Source: Trichoplusia ni
Lineage: Eukaryota > Arthropoda > Insecta > Lepidoptera > Noctuidae
Assembly: GCF_003590095.1 (NCBI RefSeq)
Contig: NC_039488.1
Span: forward strand, 7,130,001 to 7,194,000
Direction: 5' to 3'
Length of the DNA: 64,000 nt
Below the pieces are notes generated by a model. The model did not search any database. It saw only the letters and a list, made by a program, of their open reading frames with translations, and was not told where the DNA came from. A program made the position numbers and the translations under genes. The stretch's first letter is position 1. Every line of letters starts with the position of its first letter. Below are positions 53,285 through 63,854 of this stretch, piece after piece.

Positions 53285-54180
53285 TGTTATCAGATAATAT
53301 TTTTACAGCAGATATAATGAAACATTAATAATATTATCATAGCTGGCAAGACAACGCCGACTGCATAACATTGTGTTGCGAAAGACTTGGGCATTATCTC
53401 CGTTATAAATACAATCATTGATAGAAAATTATCTTAATGTATACTTGTTTAGTTCTACGACTTTGCTTGTGATTAGAAGAGAATACCAGAGACTTATCTC
53501 TTTAAACTCTTCGAGAATATTCCTTGCCAGAAAATCAAGTTAATATTTTTGGACTAAATCAGGACTAGAAGCCGAGACTTTCTGCAAAGCATTCCCGGTT
53601 TCTGCTGACTTATAAGTCAACAGGAAAACACTTAAGGTCAAGAAATAGGACACACATACTAGGTCATGAATTAAACATAGGTAATTGTGAAAATTCAAAT
53701 TTCAGTATTTTTGGGACATAATATTTTCTATACATAGTATTCTCAGTTGTTTTCAATAACAATTACATTTTGGGTTATCATTATTTTTTTGATATTATGA
53801 AAGCGCCTGAAAAAATGCCTACATGACTTAAAAACTGGTATATTTCAGTTTATTATTGCACAAACTTTACATAACAATACGACAAATGCACTTTGTATTG
53901 TATTGAAACAAGGACAAACATACAATTTTATATATAGTTAACATCTTTATCAACACATGCATTGCGTTTCCTAGTTTTGATAATACAATAATTATTAGTT
54001 TGAACGCGGCCAAGACAATACGTGTTATTAAGAGGGAATATTGCGGAATTATAATTATAAAAAAACCTTTTATTATTTTTGTGTTGTGTTTTAATATTGT
54101 GGGCAATGAAAGTGACTTGTGGTCTCTTGGATTTTAATATTGTTGGAAAAGTGTAAGTCTAATTTTTTTTTCTATATTAA
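53285..54180. other. Non-coding, nothing recognised
   Basis: AT-rich DNA. The 79-codon minus-strand frame near 53867 is hydrophobic and of low complexity, without homology that I know. Confidence 0.4.
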
Positions 54181-54187
54181 TATAAGT

Positions 54188-54390
54188 TCCCACGTTTTGA
54201 AACACTCACTTTTCTTGTTTGTTTGTCGTTCCGGTTGGATTTTTGCAACTCAATTTTGAGGCACTTCCCGATAAGTTAGCAGGCTGAAATTTTCAGGGTA
54301 GCTTCAAACCCGATTTTGGGAAAAGGGTGGATCGAGTTTGATAAAATTTTAATGGAATGACATTTTAAACGTGACGTGGGGTTTAAGATT
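54188..54390. mobile_element. CCCACG MITE, decayed
   Basis: Left end CCCACGTTTTGAAACAC and right side TTTTAAACGTGACGTGGGG still mirror each other. The interior signature GAGGCACTTCCCGATAAG is kept. Confidence 0.65.
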
Positions 54391-54824
54391 TTTTAGTAAA
54401 AACTATATTGTTTTAACAACAAAAACATGCAACTTCAAATAAAAACTATTAAGCCAAACTTGATGAAATGATAGAATATCAACAAAATTGAATCATCCTG
54501 CACGAAGTTATGAAGTAAGCAAAAAAAAAACACAGACGAATTCAGAACCTCCAACTTTTTCGATAAAGTAGAGGGAAATTGGGACAAATTTCAAAAAATA
54601 TTTTTCCTTCAATTTAAATAGATGCCAGTATTTATTTCACTTTTCGCCAAATCTTAGTTCATTAATGTTATATCATGTAAACTTTGGGATAAAAATGTAT
54701 TTTTGTTAATGCATTTTTATACAAAGCATTTCAATAATAATTCGGGTTCCATGAGTAGTATGGACAAACAGTTTATTTATTATTAAAAAAAGGTCCCCCG
54801 CATTAAGTAATTTCATTCTTGTGT

Positions 54825-55037
54825 CGCGAGGGGTTTCATAAACATTCAAATCACATGAAAATACCTAGACTCAGAATAAGCATTCGTGGATAAGGCATGT
54901 CACATCATGACACCTAGACTCAGAACAAGCATTCGTAGGTAACACAAATGCTTGTCCTACGCAGGGATCGAACGCGCGACCCATCATGCTCAGTGCATTC
55001 GGATAACCTATACCTATCGGCTATCCGTGCAGTCATT
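54825..55037 (-). repeat. SINE family A with an internal duplication
   Basis: The block CACCTAGACTCAGAACAAGC, then ATTCGTAGG appears twice in slightly different form (near 54864 and 54913) inside one copy. The head GATAGCCGATAGG and GGATCG B-box area are at the right end. Confidence 0.65.
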
Positions 55038-55102
55038 AAAATGTACCTCTTTATGAGAATATACACCTACCTTTTAAAAACAAGATATAATAGGTAATGT
55101 CA

Positions 55103-55276
55103 CATATGAAGTTCTCTTTCTAACATTAGTTACCATTACTCCGAAACGGCTCGACCGATTTTAATGCTGTGTAAATGTTATGTGCATATTTAGTAGGTCT
55201 TAGAATTGGCCAATATCTATTTTTCAGACTAACTAATTAATATAACTACTTAAATAACGTTTGCCGGGTCTGCTAG
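55103..55276 (+). mobile_element. Helitron-like family 3, decayed
   Basis: TCCGAAACGGCTCGACCG, TTTTTCAGACTAAC and the 3' end ACGTTTGCCGGGTCTGCTAG, then T. Confidence 0.6.
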
Positions 55277-55279
55277 TAT

Positions 55280-55945
55280 AATGTAATTTTACCTAAATAC
55301 TATTTTTGCTGTGACTACAAATCTTATAAGCAGGCGTAGTCATGGGGAAAAGCTAGTCGGAAATACTTTTAAATGACTAGCTCTATTAACAATGCTAGCC
55401 CATAGTTGGGCAATCTGGACATAATATTTTGTAAGCCGAATGTTTTTAAGACAGTGTATCTGTGTATGTTTGTTTGTTGCTTCAGCACGCCCAAACGGCT
55501 AAACCGAATTGCATGAAATTTGGTATCCAGTTAGCTTACACCCTGGATTATGATGTAGACTAGATTTTAATCGATTATCTAAAAAAATACGGTATTGATT
55601 TGATTTGCTGCGGACGCGAAAATCTAGTCTTTATAAAATAACAAAAAAAAAATTATTTCCCAATTAATTGTCTACCCAGTAAGAGTTTCTTATCAGATGC
55701 AATTATTATATTTTTTTGGACATGTCAATGACATAATGTCAATGTTAAAAGTGTTTACGTATTAAGTTTTAAAGTTTATCACTATTTCCAAGACCTATAT
55801 TATCAAAGAACGAAGAAGGCAATTTCATATTTTTGTAAAATAATTGTTGATAGCGTTTTGTTGAATAAACGCCATTTTTTTTTCAAATTTGCATTATGGC
55901 TACATATAACGCAGCGTTATGATCAATGTCTGTTCTTGATATACA
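55280..55945. other. Non-coding with one faint repeat
   Basis: CAAACGGCTAAACCGAATTG and ATGAAATTTGGTATCCAG near 55490 are a common moth repeat motif. No gene. Confidence 0.4.
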
Positions 55946-56029
55946 CTATATGAGGCTTATGCCCAGGAGTGGGAGAACAAAGGCTGTGTAGGGTGTTGCA
56001 GCCAAGACTGATCAGTTCTAATAACACCT

Positions 56030-56230
56030 GAAAGAGATGTCAGCAAGCTCTGTGGGGCCCAGTAGGGCTGATGCCTGCCGGGGAAGCGGGATCGTCCGAA
56101 AGGGTTACCGTGGCCCCGGTACACGAAGGGCAAAGGAAGGAACATAGGCGGGTTTTAGTCAGTAGAAGTCTGACACTCCTTTCCGCTCCACCCAAAGTGG
56201 GAGGAGTCATTTGATGATTTCTCATGTAGA
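56030..56230 (+). repeat. Dispersed repeat E
   Basis: GATGTCAGCAAGCTCTGTGG, GGTTACCGTGGCCCCGGTAC, GAAGGGCAAAGG and AGTCTGACACTCC. It is the fullest copy, together with 34640. Confidence 0.7.
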
Positions 56231-56394
56231 AAAAAGGTGATGTCAAAAACCATAGATATTTTTTCATCTTTCATAATTTCTGTTACGATCGTTGTAGTTG
56301 TAAGTATTTAGATAAATAAATCTTAAAGAACCATCCTGTTATATTTTCCTACCATAGCAATCCCTTATGAATGTATTTAGAAATATACAATATG

Positions 56395-56613
56395 CTAGCT
56401 TTTCGCCCGCGGCTTCGCCCGCGTCGAGGTCGGTTATATCGCGTTTCCAAGAGAACTCTTCAAAAATCCGAGTTAAAAACTATCCTATGTTTTTTCTCAA
56501 GGTCAACTCTATTTCTGTACCAAATTTCATTAAAATCAGTCCAGTTGTTTAGACGTGAAAGCGTAACAGACAGACAGACAGAGTTACTTTCGCATTTATA
56601 ATATTAGTAGGGA
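56395..56613 (-). mobile_element. Helitron-like family 2
   Basis: The minus strand starts TCCCTACTAATATTATAAAT and ends with the GACGCGGGCGAAGCCGCGGGC hairpin and GAAAAGCTAG. It is a close relative of 24284-24518. Confidence 0.75.
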
Positions 56614-56782
56614 TGTTTATCAGCGGCCTAGTCCAGTACTCCCCTTTCTCGTGCCAATGTCTACGATCCTGTGCCTTCTTCAAACAGTCAGTCTAAAATT
56701 TTAGTAAAATTCTTATTATTTAAGCCTTAGTTAATTATATAAGCCTAATTAGCAAGCGAATAAAATTTCCTGATTAAAAAAC

Positions 56783-56846
56783 GGAGATTAGGGATTCGAA
56801 CCACTGACCCCACGATTAAAAGTCACGTTTATTAACACGCCGAACA
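56783..56846 (-). repeat. tRNA-Lys-like fragment
   Basis: The minus strand reads GACTTTTAATC, an anticodon loop typical of tRNA-Lys (UUU), followed by a T arm GGTTCGAATCCC. The 5' half and the acceptor stem do not pair. It is a tRNA pseudogene or SINE head. Confidence 0.4.
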
Positions 56847-56849
56847 TTA

Positions 56850-57340
56850 ACTTATAATATAAATAATTTTATGAACGGAAAAACACTAGATTTTTAATTA
56901 GAATACCTAATTTAATTGAATATAGCGGTATAAATAATGTTACTTATTATTAAGTTATTGTCAAATAATAAATAAATTGTTTGATATCTAATTAAATCTT
57001 AGATAGATATAATTATAACATAAACATTATTAACAGATGTGGATAATATAATTTAAAAACCCGGTAAAGTGTTAGCCGGATTCGAGACACGGAGAGTACC
57101 GTTCAAAGAAATGGTCGCCCATCATATTTACAACCGTAACAATGTTGCTTCACCTTGATGTTTATTATTGTTGTAGCAGCAATCGAAATAGATCATCGGT
57201 AAAATAAAGAGATTCAGTCTAGTTACAGACGGACTTACATACAAACAGCAGAGCCTTTGTAATATCGATCCGTTTTTACCCTTTGAGAGAACTCTAAAAT
57301 TTGAGATTTTTTTTAAATTTACACAGTAATTTAATGTTAT
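56850..57340. other. Non-coding, nothing recognised
   Basis: Very AT-rich. A short 5S-SINE-like trace (GAGACACGGAGAGTACC, GGTCGCCCATC) lies near 57083. Confidence 0.4.
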
Positions 57341-57344
57341 TTAA

Positions 57345-57420
57345 TAAAAAAAAAATTGCACCGAGATCGAAGTAGCAACCTTTGACTTACAAATCCAATG
57401 AAGCAACCACCGAACTTCGA
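57345..57420 (-). repeat. tRNA-like fragment
   Basis: On the minus strand, TTTGTAAGTCAAAGG followed by TTGCTACTTCGATCTCGG resembles the anticodon and T arms of a tRNA. The pairing is poor, so it is a decayed SINE head at best. Confidence 0.25.
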
Positions 57421-57649
57421 CACCATATACGTGGATACCTAAGTATTGCTCGCGGGCCCGCCTGCTAAAATTCGAATAATAGGGATGATGACAATTTTTT
57501 TTGCAGTGTCCGTCTTGTAGTTTTTTGTATAATAATGGATACGTATTTTTTAATTTGTCCTGCAAACGTAAATTGACCAAATTACAGTGACTGAAACTTA
57601 CGCGTGACGTCACGATTGAGTATAAATTATACCATATCGTTACGTCACA

Positions 57650-57780
57650 AGCCTGGGTTGAGGAGGTCAGATAGGCAGTCGCTCCTTGTAAAACACTGGT
57701 ACGCAGCTGAATCCGGTTAGACAGGAAGCCGACCCCAACATAGTTGGGAAAAGGCTAGGCCGATGATGAATATTAGTAGG
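57650..57780 (+). repeat. 5S-derived SINE, 3' part
   Basis: GGGTTGAGGAGGTCAGATAG through GGGAAAAGGCTAGGCCGATG and ATGAATATT. Confidence 0.75.
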
Positions 57781-58124
57781 ATAATCGAAAAAAAAAGATG
57801 ACGGTAGATATTTAATATCTTTTTAAATGTGTACCCTCACTCGTTTTAATAAAGATTGTATTGTTATTTTGACAGTATTTAGTCAATTCAAGTTGTGGAC
57901 AGTTTAAAGGTTATTTGCAGACCTAAAATATTGTCTAGATTTTCTAGTTAGAATTAATTATGTAAGTGTTAAGAGATTTTTAAGAATGTTTGAAAAAGTG
58001 TGTGCAAAAAGTAAATCAGTGTGAGTTCAATTATGTTGTATAATTTGAATTTATTTGTAATCGTATTTTTGCAAGTTTTTTTTTTAATATAAATTAATAT
58101 TTTTTTAATATAATAATTTATACT

Positions 58125-58245
58125 TAGTGGTTAGTGATTTTAAGTGCTAATCGAGAGGTCTTGGATATGATTCCCGTCCAGGATCACGTCAAAATCTGTG
58201 TGGTAAGCATAGGTTTATTTTTCGAGACTGGGTGTTTTTGTGTAG
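58125..58245 (+). repeat. SINE family B, diverged head
   Basis: TTAGTGGTTAGTGATTTTAA, GAGAGGTCTTGGATATGATT and CCCGTCCAGGATC keep the layout of the A and B boxes. Confidence 0.5.
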
Positions 58246-58354
58246 TATATTTTAACTTATTTTTTCAATATTGTTTTTCGTAGTGGACGGGAAAATCTTA
58301 AAACATCACATTGTATTTATTTTTTTATAACGCCTCCCGCATTTCTGAGTTTAC

Positions 58355-58525
58355 TTTGGTTGTCGCGAGCACTTGTGAACGCGTTTACAAGCATCCAAGT
58401 CATATAAACAATGACACCCAGACACATCATCATGGATCACACAAATGCTTCTCCTACGCGGAGATCGAACCGACGATACGTCGCACACCGATACTTCAAC
58501 TACTCGGCTATCGTTTTGACATATT
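58355..58525 (-). repeat. SINE family A
   Basis: On the minus strand: AACGATAGCCGAGTAG, B box GGTTCGATCTCC, GATCCATGATGATGTG and the GGGTGTCATTG body. Confidence 0.65.
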
Positions 58526-58659
58526 TAAGAAAATTATTTGTTTTGAAACACTTATAAACTCCAAGACACAATATTGTCTACTTTAGAATAATACGGCTTG
58601 ACGCATAAGCAAAACTCTCCGTCCTAAGATGACACACTGACCAAAAGTACGTATTTAAT

Positions 58660-58935
58660 TATAAGCCTATATACGTCCCACTGCTGGGCACAGGCCTCTT
58701 TCCGTCCAGTGAAAAATTTCGAGCATTGATGACAACCCTAGCTCACTGCGGCAAGACGCCTGACTGATTTTAGATTTCAGACCTTCACCGTTTTGTCAGT
58801 GGTGTCTTAGAATGATTAAAAAAGTACATATAAATTTGAAAAAGGCAAACGTCACATTAGTTCTTCGCCTACGTTGGGATCGAACCTGTACCTCATGCAT
58901 ACAAATCCAGCGCATTGAATCGCAAGGCCACCACG
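58660..58935 (-). repeat. Dispersed repeat H
   Basis: GCCTATATACGTCCCACTGC, then TGGGCACAGGCCTCTTTC, ending near CGCAAGGCCACCACG. Same family as 32640. Confidence 0.55.
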
Positions 58936-59024
58936 ATTGGTAGGAAAACAAAATCACATTTAAAGACAATTTATATTACAATAATACTTATAAATGGTTA
59001 TTATAGTGTTAAGACTCCGTCTGT

Positions 59025-59092
59025 CATGGCTCAGTGGATCGTAAACCAGATTTATAAGCAAGGCTGTTGATTCGTTCCCGGGTTAATAACAA
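59025..59092 (+). repeat. tRNA-like fragment
   Basis: TGGCTCAGTGGATCG resembles an A box, and TTGATTCGTTCCCGGG a T arm about 35 bp later. Not foldable as a complete tRNA. Confidence 0.35.
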
Positions 59093-59094
59093 TA

Positions 59095-59705
59095 ATTTAT
59101 CAATGGCTTTTATAATAATTTCTCATCTTAAAGCCTTGGGTTTATTTCATTAAACTTTCTGTGTATTTATTGAGAGTTTTTTTTCCGCTAAACAAAAAAG
59201 AGAGGTGTTGATTTATGCCGCTGTATCTATGTTTTATTGTTTAGCTATTTAGTAGAAATTGACATTGAAAATGTGAGTAAAAATGAAAAGTAAATAGTGA
59301 AACAAAAAAAGAATTGAAATTAAACTACTTTTATGGATTTTTACTTTCGAAACGTTGGGAACTAAAATCTCAAATTAAACCGCGACAAAATCCGTAAAAG
59401 TAGTTTCATTTCAATGTCTATTCGTGTAAACCTAAGAAACCAGAAAAAAAATGAGTTAAGAGGCGGATTTGTTATGATTTTTTTTTACGCCATAACTGTT
59501 ATTTAATATAATGGAATAATATGAAACTGTTCTGATTTTGTATCATTAAGATAATTCTGGGGTGGGCAGTGGTTTTCTTTAACACTTTTACGGAACCCTA
59601 ACACTCAATCTTTATCGAGTTTTACACTACTATAGGTTACTTTAAAAAATATTTAAATATGGACTCTGTCATAAACTTTCGTTGTTAATTTATAATTTTA
59701 GGAGT
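59095..59705. other. Non-coding, nothing recognised
   Basis: AT-rich, no exon or repeat identified. Confidence 0.4.
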
Positions 59706-59707
59706 AA

Positions 59708-59958
59708 CTAGCTGTTGCCCGCGACTTCGTCCCCGTGGTTAGAAGATATAAGTTATGATTTATACCTGCCCCATTTTTTTCACATTTTCCATTGCATCTT
59801 CGCACCTATTAGTCGCAGCGTGATGGTTTATAGCCTAAAGCCTTCCTCGATGAATGGTCTATTCAACACAAAAAGATTTTTTCAATTTGGACCAGTAGTT
59901 CCTGAGATTAGCGCGTTCAAACAAACAAACTTTTCAGCTTTATATATTAGTATATAGA
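59708..59958 (-). mobile_element. Helitron-like family 1, full length
   Basis: The minus strand runs TCTATATACTAATATATAAA to GGGGACGAAGTCGCGGGC and AACAGCTAG, then T. Confidence 0.85.
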
Positions 59959-59989
59959 TTTTTCTGCAAGCTCTAATGCCTAAAAGTTT

Positions 59990-60210
59990 TTCCACGTTTT
60001 TTATACATTCACTTTCTTGCTTGTTTGTTTATTTGTCGTTCCGGTTGGATTTTTGTATCTCACTTTTAAGCCTTTTCCGATAAGCTAGCAGGCTGAAATT
60101 TTCAGGGTAGCTTCGAACCCAATGACGATCCAACTTACAACGATAAAACCGGCTGAACCGATTTTGATAAAATTTAAATGAAGTGACATTTAAAAACGTG
60201 ATTTTCAAAT
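59990..60210. mobile_element. CCCACG MITE, decayed
   Basis: TCCACGTTTTTTATACATTC at the left and ACATTTAAAAACGTGATT at the right are worn inverted ends. GATAAGCTAGCAGGCTG and GGTAGCTTCGAACCC lie inside. Confidence 0.6.
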
Positions 60211-60550
60211 CTATTAATTATCTCATTAAGTAACGGTTTGACACATAAATCTTTTTGTTGCATTGTTTAAATTTAACAGTCCTCTTAAAGAAAAAAAACA
60301 AGCTTATACTCAAAAAACATTACCCCACTTCTCGAAGCTGTCAGATAAAAAGTTGAAACAAGTTTTTGACAGATATTGAGCCCGTATCATTATTCACGTG
60401 ATAACTTAATGCAGGGTCTGTTTACCGTTACTTTGCAAACCGATTTAACTGTTAATGTTAAGAGTATTTTATTTTTACCGCGTTCAAGCGACAACCAGTT
60501 TTGACAATCACTTGGTACCTTTGTTTGAAAGTGATTTAAGAACTAACAAA

Positions 60551-60785
60551 TCTATACTAATATATAAAGCTGAAGAGTTTGTTTGTTTGTTTGTACGCGC
60601 TAATCTCAGGAACTACTGGTTCAAATTGAAAAATTACCATTTATCGAGGAAGGTTATAGGCTATATACCATCACGCTGCGACTAATAGAAGCGAAGATAC
60701 AATGGAAATGTGGAAAAAATAGGGCAGGTATAAATCATAACTTATATCTTCTAACCACGCGGACGAAGTCGCGGGCAACAGCTAG
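60551..60785 (+). mobile_element. Helitron-like family 1, full length
   Basis: TCTATACTAATATATAAAGC to ACGCGGACGAAGTCGCGGGC and AACAGCTAG, flanked by A and T. A short internal stretch after GAAAAATTAC is deleted. Confidence 0.8.
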
Positions 60786-60844
60786 TAAAATGGATAAAGA
60801 AAAGTAAGACATAATCAACTACGACGATAAGCCAAATATTGTCT

Positions 60845-60955
60845 ACGCCAAACCCACTGAGCGCGACGTGTCAAGCATTTGTGTGATCCACGATTGCTTG
60901 TTCTGAGTCTGGGTGTCTTTGTGCAAGTGACTTGGACCTTTTTGTGAGAGTCGCT
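60845..60955 (+). repeat. SINE family A, B box deleted
   Basis: ACGCCAAACCCACTGAGCGC, GACGTGTCAAGCATTTG, GATCCACGATTGCTTG and GTGTCTTTGTGCAAGTGAC. Confidence 0.6.
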
Positions 60956-60959
60956 ATTA

Positions 60960-61775
60960 AAAAAAAACTTTTTTTTTACTAAAACCCATATTCTTTTTCT
61001 GAGTCCGTGTATCGCTAGCCTTCAGGTGTCATTCTGGTCTTCTTTATCCAAGGTGTCAGCTACCTCAATACCGATTTTCATCTATATCGGTCTACTCGTT
61101 TACGCGTGAGGACTTAACAAAGACACAGCGTGATTAACATTTACTAAATTAATGCCTTTAAATGTAATTCTTCTTTCTTCTATAGTTTAACTCGATATAT
61201 ATCCAAAACACAAAGATTCTTAAGTAGTGGTTGCTGAGATTAGTGCGGACAAATAAACAGACAAACAAAAAATCTCTCCAGTTTTACAAAATTAATATTA
61301 TTATATACCGGAAGTTGGCCCTTTGCTACAGTTTTATGTCTTTTTAATATTTTCCAGACAATTAGCTTAATTGTATTATCCCATTAAAATTTATAACACA
61401 AAAATTCCTAATTTATTATTGCAAAGTTAAATGCGTTTCAAGTATTTTTTAACTTCAATGTTATTTTTTATCTTAAAACACATTAAATTTAGATAAAAAG
61501 ACTTACACAAAGAATAATGACTGTTAAATATAAACTCTGAAAAGTATTCGTATTGATAATAATGTAATTTGTATATTAATTGCAAAAATGTTTTAAACAA
61601 AACGAGATATACAGAAGGTCTAGACAATGTCACATCTTATTCCTGTAGTCAAGAGTAGAAAACTCAAAAGTTCAGAGAATGAATAAGGTATTCCACAAAT
61701 AAATGTGTTTAGTCCATCAGACATATTTCCATAAAATATTGGGTATCTACATATTCAGTTTTCACGCAGGTAAAT
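60960..61775. other. Non-coding, nothing recognised
   Basis: AT-rich, no exon or clear repeat. Confidence 0.4.
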
Positions 61776-61777
61776 AC

Positions 61778-62679
61778 GGGGATAAAGTGATTTAAAATCT
61801 CGTGTGACGTCACTTACCAGTACGCTGTTTACTAGCAAGTGATGTTCATCATATTAAATTCAAAGCTTTGAATCTTCTTTACTTTTTAATGATCTAATTA
61901 TAATTTTGATAAAATGAAAAATTGGTATTGAATAGTTTTTGGAAATCGGTGTTTTTTTAATATGTTGACTCTCATTTAATTTTAGTATTGATTGCGGGCC
62001 CCCAGGTCGTGAATCATCTAGCTTTGCATTGCCGCGCACCGACGAAATAAGGGATACTTAGCACGACAGTTAGGTTTAGTCAGTAAGAGTCCGATACTAC
62101 CCACTTCCTCCCCCGAGGAGATAGGTGTCAACGAGGACTCGACTTACAAAATAGAAGCCTAAAGTTCAGATTAAAAAGTATCTAAGCGAACATTCTAGAA
62201 AAAAATTCACTATATCTGTGATATTGTTTGCAAAACATAGTTTATAATATACCTTATAAAAACATAGCATTATTTTACGATAATATAATGATATTGAAAC
62301 ATTACAAACGTCAATGTATCAGCTTGTAATTACAAAAGGTGCAAGTTTATCTGTCATGCGTTTATCCGACACTTCTGAGAGTGTTAACTAGGTTATAAAG
62401 ACAACAAAGTGTGAAAATAATAATAATGTAATATAAACAGTGTGTATGAAAAAAACCCTGTCCAAACAAAAAGACATGTGACTAAAATTAAAACTAATAG
62501 TTTAAATCTAATCTAAATTTACAAAAAAAATTGAATACGTATTTTTTTTTCAATACAATATTAAAAAGTAAAAAAGCAAAAACACTCAGATGTTTGGTTA
62601 TGAAGGCTAAAACGTCACTTGCTAGTAAATAGCGTACTGGTAACTGACGTCACATGGAATTTTAAATTACTGTACGCCC
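61778..62679. mobile_element. Element with long terminal inverted repeats
   Basis: The left terminus (ATTTAAAATCTC, TGTGACGTCACTTACCAG, TACGCTGTTTACTAGCAAG) is mirrored by the right terminus (CTTGCTAGTAAATAGCGTA, CTGGTAACTGACGTCACA, GAATTTTAAATTACTG). The arms are about 65-70 bp with scattered mismatches. The 750-bp interior has no transposase frame and contains a repeat E-related block. It is probably a non-autonomous DNA transposon. No target duplication is obvious. Confidence 0.65.
62040..62152 (+). repeat. Repeat E-related block
   Basis: AGGTTTAGTCAGTAAGAGTC, CGATACTACCCACTTCC and CCCCCGAGGAGATAGGTGTC. Sister of 51047-51130, here inside the long-TIR element. Confidence 0.6.
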
Positions 62680-63164
62680 TTCTTTTTTTTATTTACGAAA
62701 TATAAAAAAAAAGTATCTAATTTTTCTTTTAAACTGACCGATGAACTAAACAGATTTTTTAGTCAAATTAACTGTTATGGGATTGTATAGCAAAAAAAAA
62801 CAAAGTAATTTTCCCCGATTAATTTAATTTATCAAATTAATTTAAATCATAAAAACTAAAACCTAAAATAGTTTTGTCAGTTTAGGGAAAATTCCCGAAC
62901 CTACCTAGATTTAGACCTAGATTTTTATTCAATATACTTCGCATATTTCCTTCAAGTCTCGGACAGTATTTTTTATACATACTGTATTTGTTATTATTAT
63001 GATTGATGTCTGTTCAGACACTTCGCGATAAGGGCAAGCGCTCACAGGACAGCTTTGTCTCATACAAACAAGGCAAGTCTGTTTGACTAGTTATCTAAGG
63101 CTAGACTGTATGACCGTGCTACTGCCAAGTGAAGTAGGTTCGAATCGTGGTAAGCAAAAGTAAT

Positions 63165-63300
63165 TTATCATCATCATCATCATCTGAGCCTACAGCTGTC
63201 CACTGCTGGATATAGACCTCTTCATACATTCTCCAGCAACCAGTCCATTGCCACCTGCATCCAACGAGACCCAGCGGCTGTCACCAGGTTGTCGGTAGTA
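63165..63300 (-). pseudogene. RTE-type LINE, C-terminal scrap with ATGATG tail
   Basis: On the minus strand a frame reads TDNLVTAAGSRWMQVAMD, like the end of RTE ORF2 (pattern TDDLV..AG..WM..A.DR). After a frameshift it continues with the equivalent of the final VQQWT. A GATGATGATGATG tail ends the copy at about 63168. It is too short to be functional. Confidence 0.55.
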
Positions 63301-63304
63301 ATTA

Positions 63305-63850
63305 TCACTCGCAAAATCATCGTGTGGAAACATGAACTTTAGAAAAAAATACGGCTGTGATAGAACATATACACATGTTTGCATGTATTGACAGATGTTT
63401 GTTACTCTTTTACGCAATAATCACTGAACGGATTGAGACAAAATTTGGAGTCCAGATAGTGCATAACCTAGATTACCAATTGGATAGCTTTTTATGCTAA
63501 TATTATGTTCCCTTTGGATCTTTTTCAATTTGTAGCGAGCGGAGCAACATCTATTTTAATATGTCTTGTGTCAAATGAGCGCTCATCCTTATTTGTGAAA
63601 TAAATAACAGTAGTATTAATAATGATTGATGTCATTTTTAATTTGTTATTCTATCTCATATTATAGTAATAAAAAATAAGATGATATGTTTGAGAAAGCA
63701 ATCATTTTTTCCGATGAAAGAAACATGAAATTGAAGTGGTAATTGGTTCATAATTGCAGAAGTATTTGGTAAACACAAAAAAATAAAAGATAATTTTATC
63801 GGAAACCTCCTAAACAAGGAAAAAACAACATAAAAATATTAGGAATTTAA
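63305..63850. other. Non-coding with a Helitron family 2 trace
   Basis: TTTGTTACTCTTTTACGC, then ATCACTGAACGGATTGAGAC near 63395-63450 match the family 2 interior. The rest is unassigned. Confidence 0.4.
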
Positions 63851-63854
63851 CCTT

